A stretch of 64,000 bases of DNA, taken from positions 1-64,000 of the forward strand of contig NZ_JAYEEQ010000007.1 of NCBI RefSeq assembly GCF_034651555.1. The letters are read 5' to 3'. The notes below the pieces were generated by a model that did no database searches, had not been told where the DNA came from, and saw only the letters and a list, made by a program, of their open reading frames with translations. This document shows positions 1-8,007 of the stretch, in pieces; position 1 is the first letter of the stretch; each line of letters opens with the position of its first letter. The stretch comes from Aurantibrevibacter litoralis (lineage in GTDB: Bacteria > Bacteroidota > Bacteroidia > Flavobacteriales > Flavobacteriaceae). A program made the translations under genes and the position numbers.

Positions 1-929
1 CAGGCACTTACGTGTTCCGATTGACGGTGGTAGACGATGAGGGCGACAGCGGTTTTGATCAGGTTACGGTAACGGTTTCCTCTGAAAGCGCAGGGGGGGA
101 GTCATTAGCCTTACGGATCAATACCGGTGGCGGTGAGGCGATGTATAATGGGGAGTTGTTTTCGTCTGACCAGTATTTTGATACGGGTAGTACATTGTCT
201 CGTCCACAGACCGGATTGACTCCGCCGTACAGCACGATACGCTACAGTCCATCCCAAACCATGGGCTATTCGATACCACTTGCCAATGGCGATTATACGG
301 TGATCCTTCATTTTGCTGAAGTATGGTTTGGTGCCACCGGGGGCGGTACAGGTGGTGTTGGTAGTCGCGTTTTTGATGTGCGGTTAGAGGATCAGTTGGT
401 ATTGGATAACTTGGATGTGTATGCAGAGGTTGGTGCCCAGAGTCAATTGTTGAAATCTTTCGAGGTGTTGATTTCGGATGGCATTTTAAATATTGATTTT
501 TCATCTTTATCATCTGACGGAGGTACCAGACATCCAATAATCAATGCTATCGAAGTGCTTGGAACCAATACGAAGGCAGCAAGAACATTAATAGACAATA
601 AAGAAATAACTTTTAATAAAGGATTAAAAACTAATATAGTAATAGAGTATGATAATTTTATTTCGGAAGAAGGACACATAATGCTTTCCCCAAATCCGAC
701 CAACATGGAAGCCACCATCTACACAAAGGATCAAACCTTTAATTTAGATGAAATCTACCTATTTGATAATTCAGGGCGGTTGGTGAAAAAATACGATGCG
801 AAAAAACTTAAATCTTACGATAATCAATATAAGATTACTATCGATGATCTCGAAAATGGAACCTACTTCATTACTATGTCAACCGACTCCGGATTAAATT
901 ATTACAAACAATTAGTCGTCAAAAAATAA
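1..929 (+). CDS. T9SS-exported PKD/malectin-domain protein, C-terminal part
   Basis: The reading frame is open from the first base (codon frame begins at base 3), so the N-terminus lies outside the window and the GTG at 12 is not a start. The first ~25 residues are the end of a PKD domain (VFRLTVVDDEGDSG). A malectin-like carbohydrate-binding domain follows (about residues 30-185, RINTGGG at its start and FAEVWFG inside). The last ~85 residues are a type A T9SS sorting domain (LSPNPTN, then LFDNSGRLV, ending in KQLVVKK). This is known to direct Bacteroidota proteins across the outer membrane. The missing part is probably a large surface glycoside-binding or adhesin protein; its catalytic content cannot be seen. 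Confidence 0.85.
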   Translation, partial: GTYVFRLTVVDDEGDSGFDQVTVTVSSESAGGESLALRINTGGGEAMYNGELFSSDQYFDTGSTLSRPQTGLTPPYSTIRYSPSQTMGYSIPLANGDYTVILHFAEVWFGATGGGTGGVGSRVFDVRLEDQLVLDNLDVYAEVGAQSQLLKSFEVLISDGILNIDFSSLSSDGGTRHPIINAIEVLGTNTKAARTLIDNKEITFNKGLKTNIVIEYDNFISEEGHIMLSPNPTNMEATIYTKDQTFNLDEIYLFDNSGRLVKKYDAKKLKSYDNQYKITIDDLENGTYFITMSTDSGLNYYKQLVVKK

Positions 930-953
930 CAAGTTGATATTTCAATAAAACTA

Positions 954-1694
954 TCAATAAAAACGCCCAATCGTTTGGTCGATAACGGACAATAGCCGTG
1001 CTGCGTTTTTTTTTGAAAGGGTGATTTCTTTCAGAGCATGTAACTGGCTCAGGTTATGCACGTCTGAACCTAAAAAATCAATTTGCCCACGTTCTAATAG
1101 CTTGAATGCCGTTTTTTGCACCTCTTTGCCATAAAAGGAGGATAGAGATAACATATTCATTTGAAAAAGCACCCCTTGTGCTTTAAATTGATCGTATTTT
1201 TTGAGACTTTGATGTAAAAATAAGTAGCGTTCCGGGTGGGCTAATATGGGAAATAAACCCCTACCGGTGGTTTTTTCAATCGCTTCGGATATATGCAAGG
1301 GCGGTTGCAAGAACGACATTTCCACCAATAGATAGTCAGCCTTAAGTCGCATAATGCCATCGTTTTCCAAGAGCGTCTCAAAATTATCGTCGATCATGTG
1401 CTCAGCAGCCGCTTCGATATTACTATCCTTTAGTCCATGGTGCAGCATTTCCTTTTTAAGCCGATTTAAAGCTGCTGTTATCGTTGTTGGTGTATTGGGA
1501 TAATAATTATGCATAATGTGCGGCGTGGTAATGAACCGATGTACCCCAAATTCAGCGAATCCTTTTAATAACGCCATAGAATCAGCAACAGTTTTAGCAC
1601 CATCATCTATTCCGGGAAGGATATGGTTGTGGATATCTACGAAGCCTTCCAAAGAATCAATTAAAAATCTTTTTTTTGTAAAAAATAAGGGCAT
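954..1694 (-). CDS. CpsB/CapC/YwqE-type PHP-fold tyrosine-protein phosphatase
   Basis: The protein resembles the manganese-dependent tyrosine phosphatases that dephosphorylate capsule/exopolysaccharide kinases. The metal-site motif VDIHNHILPGIDDGAK lies near the N-terminus, TTPHIM and HPERY follow, and SDVHN closes the metal site near the C-terminus. The frame is open back to an ATG at 1862, but I place the start at the ATG at 1694 (MPLFFTKKRF). Homologues begin just before the FVDIHNH motif, and a Bacteroidota -7 box (TATTTTTG, 1718-1711) lies 16 bases upstream, inside the longer version. It would give about 246 residues, usual for the family. No polysaccharide kinase gene is nearby. Confidence 0.85.
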   Translation of the reverse strand: MPLFFTKKRFLIDSLEGFVDIHNHILPGIDDGAKTVADSMALLKGFAEFGVHRFITTPHIMHNYYPNTPTTITAALNRLKKEMLHHGLKDSNIEAAAEHMIDDNFETLLENDGIMRLKADYLLVEMSFLQPPLHISEAIEKTTGRGLFPILAHPERYLFLHQSLKKYDQFKAQGVLFQMNMLSLSSFYGKEVQKTAFKLLERGQIDFLGSDVHNLSQLHALKEITLSKKNAARLLSVIDQTIGRFY

Positions 1695-1710
1695 CCCGTA
1701 TGGTTTTCTG

Positions 1711-1718
1711 CAAAAATA
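1711..1718 (-). promoter_or_regulatory. Bacteroidota -7 promoter box for the phosphatase gene
   Basis: On the minus strand the sequence is TATTTTTG, an exact match to TAnnTTTG. A TTG at 1736-1734, 15 bases upstream, could serve as the -33 element. It lies 16 bases before the ATG at 1694, which decides the start codon choice for that gene. Confidence 0.5.
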
Positions 1719-1875
1719 GGTTTTAATGGCTAACAATGGAATGGTTAACGGCATTTTGAAGGCAGCCCATTGTTTAAAAATTCGAGGTGAATTCGGTTCA
1801 TACGGTGCATCGGTAACTGACAAAAAATTCTTTTGAGATACCCTTAATTTATCTAATTTCAATTTGTTTTTGATC

Positions 1876-1883
1876 TACTTTTG
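1876..1883 (+). promoter_or_regulatory. Bacteroidota -7 promoter box upstream of the ATP-grasp gene
   Basis: TACTTTTG is an exact TAnnTTTG match on the plus strand, about 150 bases before the ATP-grasp gene. I see no clear -33 TTG at the expected distance, so support is modest. Confidence 0.4.
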
Positions 1884-2029
1884 CAGCGAGAAATATGTTT
1901 CTATGAACTGTGTACATCCTAAAGAAACAGCTATGCATTATGGGGTTAAGGCGGATGTGGTTCTAATTTTCTTAGGATATAGCATTAAAAATCACAAAAA
2001 ACAAAATACGAATTAAAGTTCTAGACCTA

Positions 2030-3343
2030 TTGAAATCAAAATCAGAAAATAAGGAGGATTCGATCCTTAAGAAAAATTTTTTAATGATCTCCAGATGGGG
2101 TGAAACCCTAGATTTGGCGTATACTATTTTGTCCGAAGGACATGCCGTTAAATTTTTTATTGAAGATAAACCTTCTAAGGAAATTGGCTATGGTTTTGTG
2201 GACAAAGTAAAGGACTGGAAAAAACATATAGACTGGGCCGACATTCTTATTTTTGATTATACCGGATATGGAAAGATTTGTCAAGAACTACGAAATGCAG
2301 GCAAATTGGTCATCGGCGGCTCGGAATATACGGACCTTCTTGAATTGGATCGTACCTTTGGGCAAGAGGAACTCCGAAAACACGGGATTAAAATTTTACC
2401 GTCCAAGGAGTTTTTTAATTTTCAGGATGCCATCGACTACGTGGGTGCAAATCCCAACGCTTATGTTATAAAACCAAGTGGGGAAACACAAGAGTATAAA
2501 CAACTTCTTTTTGTAGGTACAGATGATGAAGGTTTAGATGTTATACGGGTACTGAAGGCGTATGAACGCTCTTGGGGGAATGATTTTGGCAATTTTCAGT
2601 TGCAACGAAAGGTTAAGGGCGTAGAAGTTTCGGTGGCGGCCTATTTTAATGGAAAAGAGTTTATTTATCCCATCAATGTCACTTTTGAACACAAAAAATT
2701 ATTCCCTAAAGAACTAGGTGTTTCAACAGGTGAAATGGGCTCTAGTATGTTCTGGGCCAAAGATTCGCCAATTTTTGATGCCACGTTAAAGAAGTTTGAA
2801 CAAACCTTAGCTAGTAAGAATTTCATAGGCCAGCTAGATATAAATTGCATTGTAAACGGCAATGGCATTTATCCCTTAGAGTTTACATCCCGTTTTGGCT
2901 TTCCGCAGATCTTTATTCAGCGTGCGGGAATTAATGAGCCCATGGGGAATCTCTTTTATAAATTGGCGTCTGCTAAAACTTTTAAAATTAATGTAAAAAA
3001 AGGGTTTCAGGTAGGTGCCTATTTGGTGGTGCCCCCTTTTCCTTTTGAAGATAAAAAGACGTTTGATCTATTTTCTAAAGATTCCGTAATCGTCTTTAAA
3101 AAAGATGCCAAGGAAGGGATTCATCCTATGCATGTAAAGAAGATTAACAATGAATGGCTTATTACAGGGAATACCGGAATTGCGCTGTTGGTTACCGGTA
3201 CAGGATTAACCATGCGGGATGCTCAAAAAATGATGCAAAATAGGATAAGTGCCATAATTATAAATAATGTGTATTATCGCACGGATATAGGCGATCGTTG
3301 GTTAGAAGATTCCGACAAGCTCTGGTCGTGGGGACTTTTATAA
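2030..3343 (+). CDS. PurD-like ATP-grasp ligase of unknown substrate
   Basis: The whole length has the architecture of glycinamide ribonucleotide synthetase (PurD): an N-terminal Rossmann-like subdomain (FLMISRWGETLDLAYTIL), an ATP-grasp core (YVIKPSGE for ATP binding; GQLDINCIV and YPLEFTSRFGFP near the metal site) and a C-terminal domain (GNTGIALLVTGTG). It lacks the usual PurD opening GSGGREHA, so it is probably a paralogue joining an amino group to a carboxylate on another metabolite, not a purine enzyme. The start is uncertain. A TTG at 2030 keeps the first beta strand whole; the first ATG is at 2084. A GNAT acetyltransferase gene starts 22 bases after the stop, suggesting co-transcription. 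Confidence 0.75.
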   Translation: MKSKSENKEDSILKKNFLMISRWGETLDLAYTILSEGHAVKFFIEDKPSKEIGYGFVDKVKDWKKHIDWADILIFDYTGYGKICQELRNAGKLVIGGSEYTDLLELDRTFGQEELRKHGIKILPSKEFFNFQDAIDYVGANPNAYVIKPSGETQEYKQLLFVGTDDEGLDVIRVLKAYERSWGNDFGNFQLQRKVKGVEVSVAAYFNGKEFIYPINVTFEHKKLFPKELGVSTGEMGSSMFWAKDSPIFDATLKKFEQTLASKNFIGQLDINCIVNGNGIYPLEFTSRFGFPQIFIQRAGINEPMGNLFYKLASAKTFKINVKKGFQVGAYLVVPPFPFEDKKTFDLFSKDSVIVFKKDAKEGIHPMHVKKINNEWLITGNTGIALLVTGTGLTMRDAQKMMQNRISAIIINNVYYRTDIGDRWLEDSDKLWSWGLL

Positions 3344-3364
3344 CGGTATTAATATATTCTGAGA

Positions 3365-3832
3365 ATGGAACTTACTTTTACTTCGGCTCAAAATAGTCCC
3401 ACTGATTTTTTTAATGTGCTTCCCGAAGATTGGCGTCTTTTAATAGCACCTTACTGGGATACCTATGCGCCAACGTCTACGATTTATGTGCTGAAATGTG
3501 ATACCGAAGTAGTTGCCGGAGGAATTCTTTTTGGTTCTGTATCTCCTGATATGACTCCCTTTGAAAAGGAACATGGCCATATTTATTTTGCCTTAGGATA
3601 TCTGTACATTGGCTTTTTATGGGTTGTGCCCAAATGGAGGGGCGCACATTTAGGCTCTACATGGTTGCAAGAGTTAAAAAAAGAACATAAACACCAAGCC
3701 TTTTGGCTTACTATTGAAGAGGAATCCCTAAAAGAGTTTTATATAAAAAATGGTTTTCAGTGTATTGCCGAAAACAAACTTCAAGGAAATTCGGAATGGC
3801 TATTAATTTATCATTCCGTGAATGGTGATTAA
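3365..3832 (+). CDS. GNAT-family N-acetyltransferase
   Basis: A 155-residue protein of standard GNAT length. The acetyl-CoA loop is VVPKWRGAHLGSTWLQEL (about residues 81-98), a slightly degenerate R-G-x-x-G motif. The C-terminal strand-helix pair FYIKNGFQCI is the usual end of the fold. It begins 22 bases after the ATP-grasp ligase and probably shares its transcript; a ligase plus acetyltransferase pair would fit modification of one small molecule. The substrate cannot be read from sequence. Confidence 0.8.
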   Translation: MELTFTSAQNSPTDFFNVLPEDWRLLIAPYWDTYAPTSTIYVLKCDTEVVAGGILFGSVSPDMTPFEKEHGHIYFALGYLYIGFLWVVPKWRGAHLGSTWLQELKKEHKHQAFWLTIEEESLKEFYIKNGFQCIAENKLQGNSEWLLIYHSVNGD

Positions 3833-3849
3833 ATGGGTAGCTAAGATCG

Positions 3850-4992
3850 CTAGGCGGCTTTTTTTTGGTTTTGGAACAATAGTTTAGAAACCGGAATAAA
3901 CATTAAACCGCAAAAAATAAAGATGATAAAAGAGATCTTTAAACTAAAAGCATGCGCCAAATACCCAATTAATGGAGGCCCTATGAACATGCCTACTGTA
4001 CCATAGGTCGCAATAATAGAGATGGCCATGCCGGGGGAATATTTTGTAGAGGTTCCGGCCAACGAAAATGTCATAGGAAAGACCGCTGCAGTGCCAAAGC
4101 CCACCAAACAAAAACCAATAAGAGCGGGCCAAAAAAAAGGAAATACGATCGCCGTAAGGATGCCTATTGATATAAACGAAGCACTCATTAAAAATGTTTT
4201 TTCCATGCCTATATGTGCTATAATTCGATCTGAAAAAAATCGAGATAGTGCCATGAATATCATGAAAATGAGATAGCCCAAGGTAAATAGCTCTTCGTGG
4301 ATCACCTCTCTAAAATAAATACCACTCCAATCAAACATGCCACCCTCGCAAACCGCGGCGAAAAAAATTAATATGCCCAAATAGAAAATAAAAGGATCGG
4401 GTTTGCCCAATATTAATTTATTACCAAGCGGACTTTTATCGTGTTTTAGTACAAAATGGTAGGCAATGACCGCGGAAAGAAATGTAAAGGAGGCGACGAA
4501 GATTAAATGCGTGGTCATGGCAATATCATTAGCAATCATAAGCGTAGAAAATCCAACACCTGCAATACCTCCGGTGCTCCAAACGCCATGAAAAGATCCA
4601 TTTATTTGGCGATCAAACTGTTTTTGCAAGGAAAGAGCCTGAGTGTTCATGGAAATATTAAGAATTCGCATACAAAATGCAAACAAACAGATACTGGCCA
4701 CTAAAGTCACATACGTTTCAGCAAAAGCGATGGTTACGAGCGAAATGGAAAAAACCACGAAAGCAGCTAAAAGGGGAACTCGGCTGTGAAATTTAGTAAC
4801 CAACCACGTAGAGATAGGAAGCCCAATAAGGGAACTAATAGGCATCGCCAACAACACATTACCCAATTGCGCTTCATCGAAATCAAAGTAAGACTTTATA
4901 GTAGGAATTCGGGATGCCCATGTAGAAAAACATAGACCGGAAAGGAAAAAGTAAATACTTAAAGCAAAACGGTGTTGTTTTAATTTTTCCAT
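3850..4992 (-). CDS. MFS transporter (YbjJ-like)
   Basis: A 380-residue inner-membrane protein with about 12 hydrophobic segments. The N-terminus (FFLSGLCFSTWASRIPTIK) and loop (NISMNTQALSLQ) resemble the YbjJ branch of the major facilitator superfamily, often annotated as sugar or drug carriers. It converges with the acetyltransferase gene, leaving only 17 bases between stops. No promoter box is obvious upstream. Substrate unknown. Confidence 0.8.
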   Translation of the reverse strand: MEKLKQHRFALSIYFFLSGLCFSTWASRIPTIKSYFDFDEAQLGNVLLAMPISSLIGLPISTWLVTKFHSRVPLLAAFVVFSISLVTIAFAETYVTLVASICLFAFCMRILNISMNTQALSLQKQFDRQINGSFHGVWSTGGIAGVGFSTLMIANDIAMTTHLIFVASFTFLSAVIAYHFVLKHDKSPLGNKLILGKPDPFIFYLGILIFFAAVCEGGMFDWSGIYFREVIHEELFTLGYLIFMIFMALSRFFSDRIIAHIGMEKTFLMSASFISIGILTAIVFPFFWPALIGFCLVGFGTAAVFPMTFSLAGTSTKYSPGMAISIIATYGTVGMFIGPPLIGYLAHAFSLKISFIIFIFCGLMFIPVSKLLFQNQKKAA

Positions 4993-5122
4993 GATCCTGT
5001 TTTGGATGTCAAATATCCAACCTAATTTTTAATTACAAAAATTGAATATATAACGGAATAATCATGGTTTTGCAGCCTTAAAAAGACTTTTTGAATGAAG
5101 TGTAGCACAATTAGGTTGATAC

Positions 5123-5599
5123 CTATTTTCGTAATCGCTGGCTTATAGCAGTGCCAATGGCTAATAGCGACTGTACCTCATCCGCAGTAAAATCATAGGG
5201 CACAGGTTTTGCAATTCCAAGCGTGCCATGCAAAGTGCCATCTAGGAGCATAGGAACCACAATAGAGCCTTCCACTTTGGTCTCCTTGGCAGCCGGTCTT
5301 GCCACCCCTGAGGCATCCGTTTGTAGGTTGCACATTTCTACAGGCTTACGTCGTTCGGCAGCGATTCCGGCCATTCCTTTGCCTACAGGGATCGTAGCTA
5401 CTTTAGGCAATAAAAAATCGGGTATGCCTTGTTGTGCGCTTAAATGCAGAAGCTGGGCTTCTTCTTCTAAAATATGGAGGGTTCCTGTGCTGCAACCAAA
5501 GTGGGAGATTATGGTGGATAGCAGGAGTTGCCAGTTTACAACCTCTTGGTTTAATAAGGACGTAATGTCTTGTAATGTAAATTCTGATGTAGTAGACAT
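5123..5599 (-). CDS. GAF-domain protein
   Basis: A 158-residue single GAF domain. Typical elements are CSTGTLHILEEEAQLLHLSAQQGIP at the start of the sensory fold, GKGMAGIAAERRKPV in the middle and GSIVVPMLLDGTLHGTLGI toward the end. There is no output domain, so it is likely a small-molecule or redox sensor working with a partner elsewhere. A -7 box (TATCTTTG) lies 29 bases upstream, so it has its own promoter. Confidence 0.8.
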   Translation of the reverse strand: MSTTSEFTLQDITSLLNQEVVNWQLLLSTIISHFGCSTGTLHILEEEAQLLHLSAQQGIPDFLLPKVATIPVGKGMAGIAAERRKPVEMCNLQTDASGVARPAAKETKVEGSIVVPMLLDGTLHGTLGIAKPVPYDFTADEVQSLLAIGTAISQRLRK

Positions 5600-5627
5600 A
5601 AGGATACTCGGTTTGGTCTTCGGGTGT

Positions 5628-5635
5628 CAAAGATA
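5628..5635 (-). promoter_or_regulatory. Bacteroidota -7 promoter box for the GAF gene
   Basis: The minus strand reads TATCTTTG, an exact TAnnTTTG match, 29 bases before the ATG at 5599. That distance is consistent with a short leader. Confidence 0.45.
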
Positions 5636-5841
5636 CGAAATTACCATGGTATGGCTTAGGTAAAAAGAAGGGCTACGGACAAAAAAAATAAAAAATTAGT
5701 GGTGTAGATTTTACCATAGAATAAGAACTTAAAATAACTTCATAAAAAAGGATTACTACTTCTTACATACCACAAGATTTTTAATGCATCAAAATAATCC
5801 GTAGTGATCTCATAAAATGCAAATAATAAACAACAAGAAAT

Positions 5842-5868
5842 AAAAAAGCCACCTCTTGTGAAATGGCT
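5842..5868 (-). terminator. Terminator-like hairpin, decayed copy of the tRNA-Met terminator
   Basis: On the minus strand AGCCA pairs with TGGCT around a 12-base loop, followed by a T run. The sequence around it closely parallels the terminator at 6363-6390 (shared ACCTCTTG and T tract). It sits just beyond a tRNA-Met 3' fragment, so it looks like a duplicated tRNA 3' end plus terminator. Confidence 0.55.
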
Positions 5869-5875
5869 CTTTACG

Positions 5876-6162
5876 TAGCGAGAGGGGGGCACGATCCCCG
5901 TCCGCCATCGGCGGATAGGAATCCTCCCTTATTTTTTGAAATGCATGGTAATCCAAGCGCTACCGGCTCCGGATTTCAAGTATCGTTTGCGAATTAGTGC
6001 TTCTTTTTTGGTTTCAAAGAATTCTACTGTGTAGCGAGAGGGGGGCACGATCCCCCGTCCGCCATCGGCGGATAGGAATCCTCCTTTATTTTTTGAAATG
6101 CATGGTAATCCAAGCGCTACCGACACCTGATTTCAGGAATTGCTCACGTTTTAGTGCTTCTT
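5876..6162 (-). repeat. Tandem repeat: tRNA-Met 3' end fused to GIY-YIG C-terminus
   Basis: Two direct repeat units with a 156-bp period (5876-6031; 6032 into the N gap). Each begins (plus-strand order) with TAGCGAGAGGGGGGCACGAT, the T arm and acceptor 3' strand of the tRNA-Met at 6399-6472. A small perfect hairpin follows (TCCGCC/GGCGGA), then the C-terminal codons of a GIY-YIG protein. Unit 2 runs into the 100-N gap, so the true copy number is unknown. Confidence 0.7.
5929..6031 (-). pseudogene. GIY-YIG endonuclease C-terminal fragment
   Basis: The minus strand encodes EFFETKKEALIRKRYLKSG followed by AGSAWITMHFKK and a stop. This is the end of the YhbQ-like GIY-YIG fold (helix rich in KREALxRExxLKSG). 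The fragment starts next to a tRNA-Met 3' fragment and has no N-terminal GIY-YIG catalytic motifs, so it cannot encode an active nuclease. It is a partial copy of the neighbouring gene. Confidence 0.65.
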
Positions 6163-6356
6163 NNNNNNNNNNNNNNNNNNNNNNNNNNNNNNNNNNNNNN
6201 NNNNNNNNNNNNNNNNNNNNNNNNNNNNNNNNNNNNNNNNNNNNNNNNNNNNNNNNNNNNNNGCGATTTAAATCTTTGAATAAGGTCGGAAGTAATTCCC
6301 TTATAAAATACATTATGGGATTCGGAATAAAGTATGTAAACAACAAACTCGCACAT
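6086..6356 (-). CDS. GIY-YIG endonuclease-like protein, interrupted by the scaffold gap
   Basis: The N-terminal part (ATG at 6356) reads VVYILYSESHNVFYKGITSD, which matches the opening of small GIY-YIG proteins: YIL for GIY and YKG for YIG. After the gap the minus strand continues as EALKREQFLKSGVGSAWITM and a stop at 6086, the family's C-terminus. The two ends are in different nominal frames, but the gap is an arbitrary 100 N, so this need not be a real frameshift. Total length would be near the family's usual 85-95 residues. It may be intact, or two tandem copies collapsed by the assembler. Confidence 0.55.
6163..6262. other. Assembly gap (100 N)
   Basis: Exactly 100 undetermined bases, a conventional placeholder for a gap of unknown size. 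It falls inside a repeated GIY-YIG/tRNA region, the likely cause of the failed assembly. Confidence 0.98.
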
Positions 6357-6362
6357 AGTATT

Positions 6363-6390
6363 AAAAAAAGCTACCTCTTGCGAAGTAGCT
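6363..6390 (-). terminator. Rho-independent terminator of tRNA-Met
   Basis: On the minus strand AGCTAC pairs with GTAGCT around a 10-base loop and is followed by a T run. It starts 9 bases after the 3' end of the tRNA. Confidence 0.75.
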
Positions 6391-6398
6391 CTTTTGCG

Positions 6399-6472
6399 TA
6401 GCGAGAGGGGGGCACGATCCCCCGACCTCCGGGTTATGAATCCGACGCTCTAACCAACTGAGCTACCTCGCC
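6399..6472 (-). tRNA. tRNA-Met (anticodon CAT)
   Basis: A 74-base cloverleaf. The acceptor 5' strand GGCGAGG pairs with TCTCGCT (with G-U pairs at both ends) and the discriminator is A. The D arm is GCTC/GAGC, the anticodon loop TTCATAA (CAT at 6438-6436), and the T stem GGGGG/CCCCC. CCA is not encoded. Oddities: the T loop reads ATCGTGC, so the 54-58 pair is A-T instead of the usual T-A, and the anticodon stem closes with an A31-C39 mismatch. Copies of its 3' end occur at 5876 and 6032. Confidence 0.9.
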
Positions 6473-6608
6473 TACTCATTTTTTAAAATGGCTGCAAATA
6501 TAAAGTTTAATTTCTGGACCATCAAAATAAGAACCGCAAAAATAAAATGAGCTTTTATTTTTTTATCTTTTAGAAATCTATATATTGCCCAAAAGAAATA
6601 GCATTGGC

Positions 6609-6992
6609 ATGAGCGATAAAATTAAGTTTGAAATTGAGTTTGTAATACAGGCTTCGCCGCAGCTTTTATACCAGTATTTATCAACGCCATCGGGTCTTTC
6701 CGAGTGGTTTGCAGAAAACGTTAATTCTAGGGGGGAGATCTTTAGCTTTATATGGGACGATTCTGAAGAGGAGGCCAAACTTTTAAAAAGGAAGAGCGAT
6801 GAATTTGTGAAATTTGCGTGGACTGCTTTGGACGATGGTAGTTTTTTTGAAATGAAGATCATTGTAGACGAAATAACCAAAGATGTGTCCTTGTTTATTA
6901 CCGATTTTGCCGATCCTGATGAAGTGGAAGAGGCTAAGATGCTATGGACCAATCAGGTATCCGATTTAAAGCAGGTTTTAGGATCGGCCTAG
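6609..6992 (+). CDS. START-like (SRPBCC fold) domain protein
   Basis: A protein of about 127 residues starting at the ATG at 6609 (MSDKIKFEIEFVIQ); a TTG 24 bases earlier is an alternative. The pattern (FVIQASPQLLYQYLSTPSGLSEWFA, then FVKFAW and FFEMKII) is that of AHSA1/START-like ligand-binding folds, found as a conserved short family in Bacteroidota. The acidic C-terminus (DPDEVEEAKMLW) and the helix closing the cavity are typical. The ligand is unknown. The aminotransferase gene follows after 62 bases but has its own promoter box. Confidence 0.75.
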   Translation: MSDKIKFEIEFVIQASPQLLYQYLSTPSGLSEWFAENVNSRGEIFSFIWDDSEEEAKLLKRKSDEFVKFAWTALDDGSFFEMKIIVDEITKDVSLFITDFADPDEVEEAKMLWTNQVSDLKQVLGSA

Positions 6993-7022
6993 AGGTTGCG
7001 CCAAATTTTCTTTAAAGAATAC

Positions 7023-7030
7023 TATATTTG
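7023..7030 (+). promoter_or_regulatory. Bacteroidota -7 promoter box for the aminotransferase class IV gene
   Basis: TATATTTG is an exact TAnnTTTG match lying 24 bases before the ATG at 7055. It overlaps the apparent upstream TTG start (7028), which argues that the coding region begins at 7055. Confidence 0.55.
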
Positions 7031-7054
7031 GCCTTGAATTTTCAAGGCTTTTTT

Positions 7055-7900
7055 ATGGTTAATTTTAATGGGCAACTTTTTAACGAACTTCATACCTTTC
7101 TTTCGTATAAAAATCGAGGATTACGCTATGGTGATGCCTTATTTGAAACTCTCAGAACACGCGAGGGTAAAATTATTTTTTGGGAAGATCACTACCTGAG
7201 ACTCATGGCTTCTATGCGCATGTTGCGTATGGAAATTCCCCTGAATTTTACCATGGAATTTCTAGAAGAACAAATAACCGGCACGCTACGTGTAAATGGG
7301 TTAGATACGGTTTCGGCACGGGTTCGATTCACAGTTTTTAGGGATAGTGATGGACTGTACCTACCCGATCAGAACGATATTGCATACATTATAGAGGCGC
7401 ATCCACTAACGCACCCTTTCTATATTTGGACTAAAAAATCCTACGAAGTGGAACTTTTTAAGGATTTTTACGCCAATGCAGATCTGTTGTCTACCTTAAA
7501 AACGAATAATAAAATGCTTAATGTCTTGGGCAGTATCTATGCTAAAGAAAATGGGTATCAAAGTTGTTTGCTTTTAAATGGAGCAAAGCAGGTTGTGGAG
7601 GCCTTACACGGAAATTTATTTTTGGTACAAGGTGCGACTATACGAACACCTCCTATAAGCGATGGAGCTCTGAACGGAATTATCCGTAAAAAACTGCTAG
7701 AAATAGGTAAGAAGCTCGATACGTATAGCATAGAAGAAGCTTCAATATCGCCTTTTGATCTCCAAAAAGCCGACGAACTTTTTATCACGAATGCCATTAT
7801 AGGCATACAACCTATTACCAAATACAGAAAAAAAGAATTTGCCACTACAGTAGCTCAAGAACTTTTAGGGAAACTGAATCTGTTAGCGCGATTACACTAA
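7055..7900 (+). CDS. Aminotransferase class IV (4-amino-4-deoxychorismate lyase-like)
   Basis: A PLP-dependent class IV fold enzyme of about 281 residues. The N-terminal motif NRGLRYGDALFETLRT is the substrate-side signature shared by PabC and branched-chain aminotransferases. LKTNNKMLNVLGSIYAKENG holds the candidate PLP lysine, and LFITNAIIGIQPI is the phosphate-binding end of the fold. Length and FETLRT favour aminodeoxychorismate lyase (folate pathway), but the family is hard to split by sequence and a D-amino acid or branched-chain aminotransferase is possible. I start it at 7055 because a -7 box precedes it. Confidence 0.75.
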   Translation: MVNFNGQLFNELHTFLSYKNRGLRYGDALFETLRTREGKIIFWEDHYLRLMASMRMLRMEIPLNFTMEFLEEQITGTLRVNGLDTVSARVRFTVFRDSDGLYLPDQNDIAYIIEAHPLTHPFYIWTKKSYEVELFKDFYANADLLSTLKTNNKMLNVLGSIYAKENGYQSCLLLNGAKQVVEALHGNLFLVQGATIRTPPISDGALNGIIRKKLLEIGKKLDTYSIEEASISPFDLQKADELFITNAIIGIQPITKYRKKEFATTVAQELLGKLNLLARLH

Positions 7901-8007
7901 GTTCAATCAAAGTAAATCTTAACAACATCATTGGAAACCAGTTTCAGATTTGATTTTTAAAATAGACCCCAAAACGTCTCATTCAACTCACCCTGCTAAA
8001 GACCCAT

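Noticed and set aside
1695..1862. N-terminal extension of the CpsB/YwqE-like phosphatase
   Set aside because: A good promoter box lies inside it, and the family starts at the DIHNH region.
5997..6401. Plus-strand frame across the N gap
   Set aside because: It is opposite the GIY-YIG pieces and the tRNA, and includes undetermined bases.
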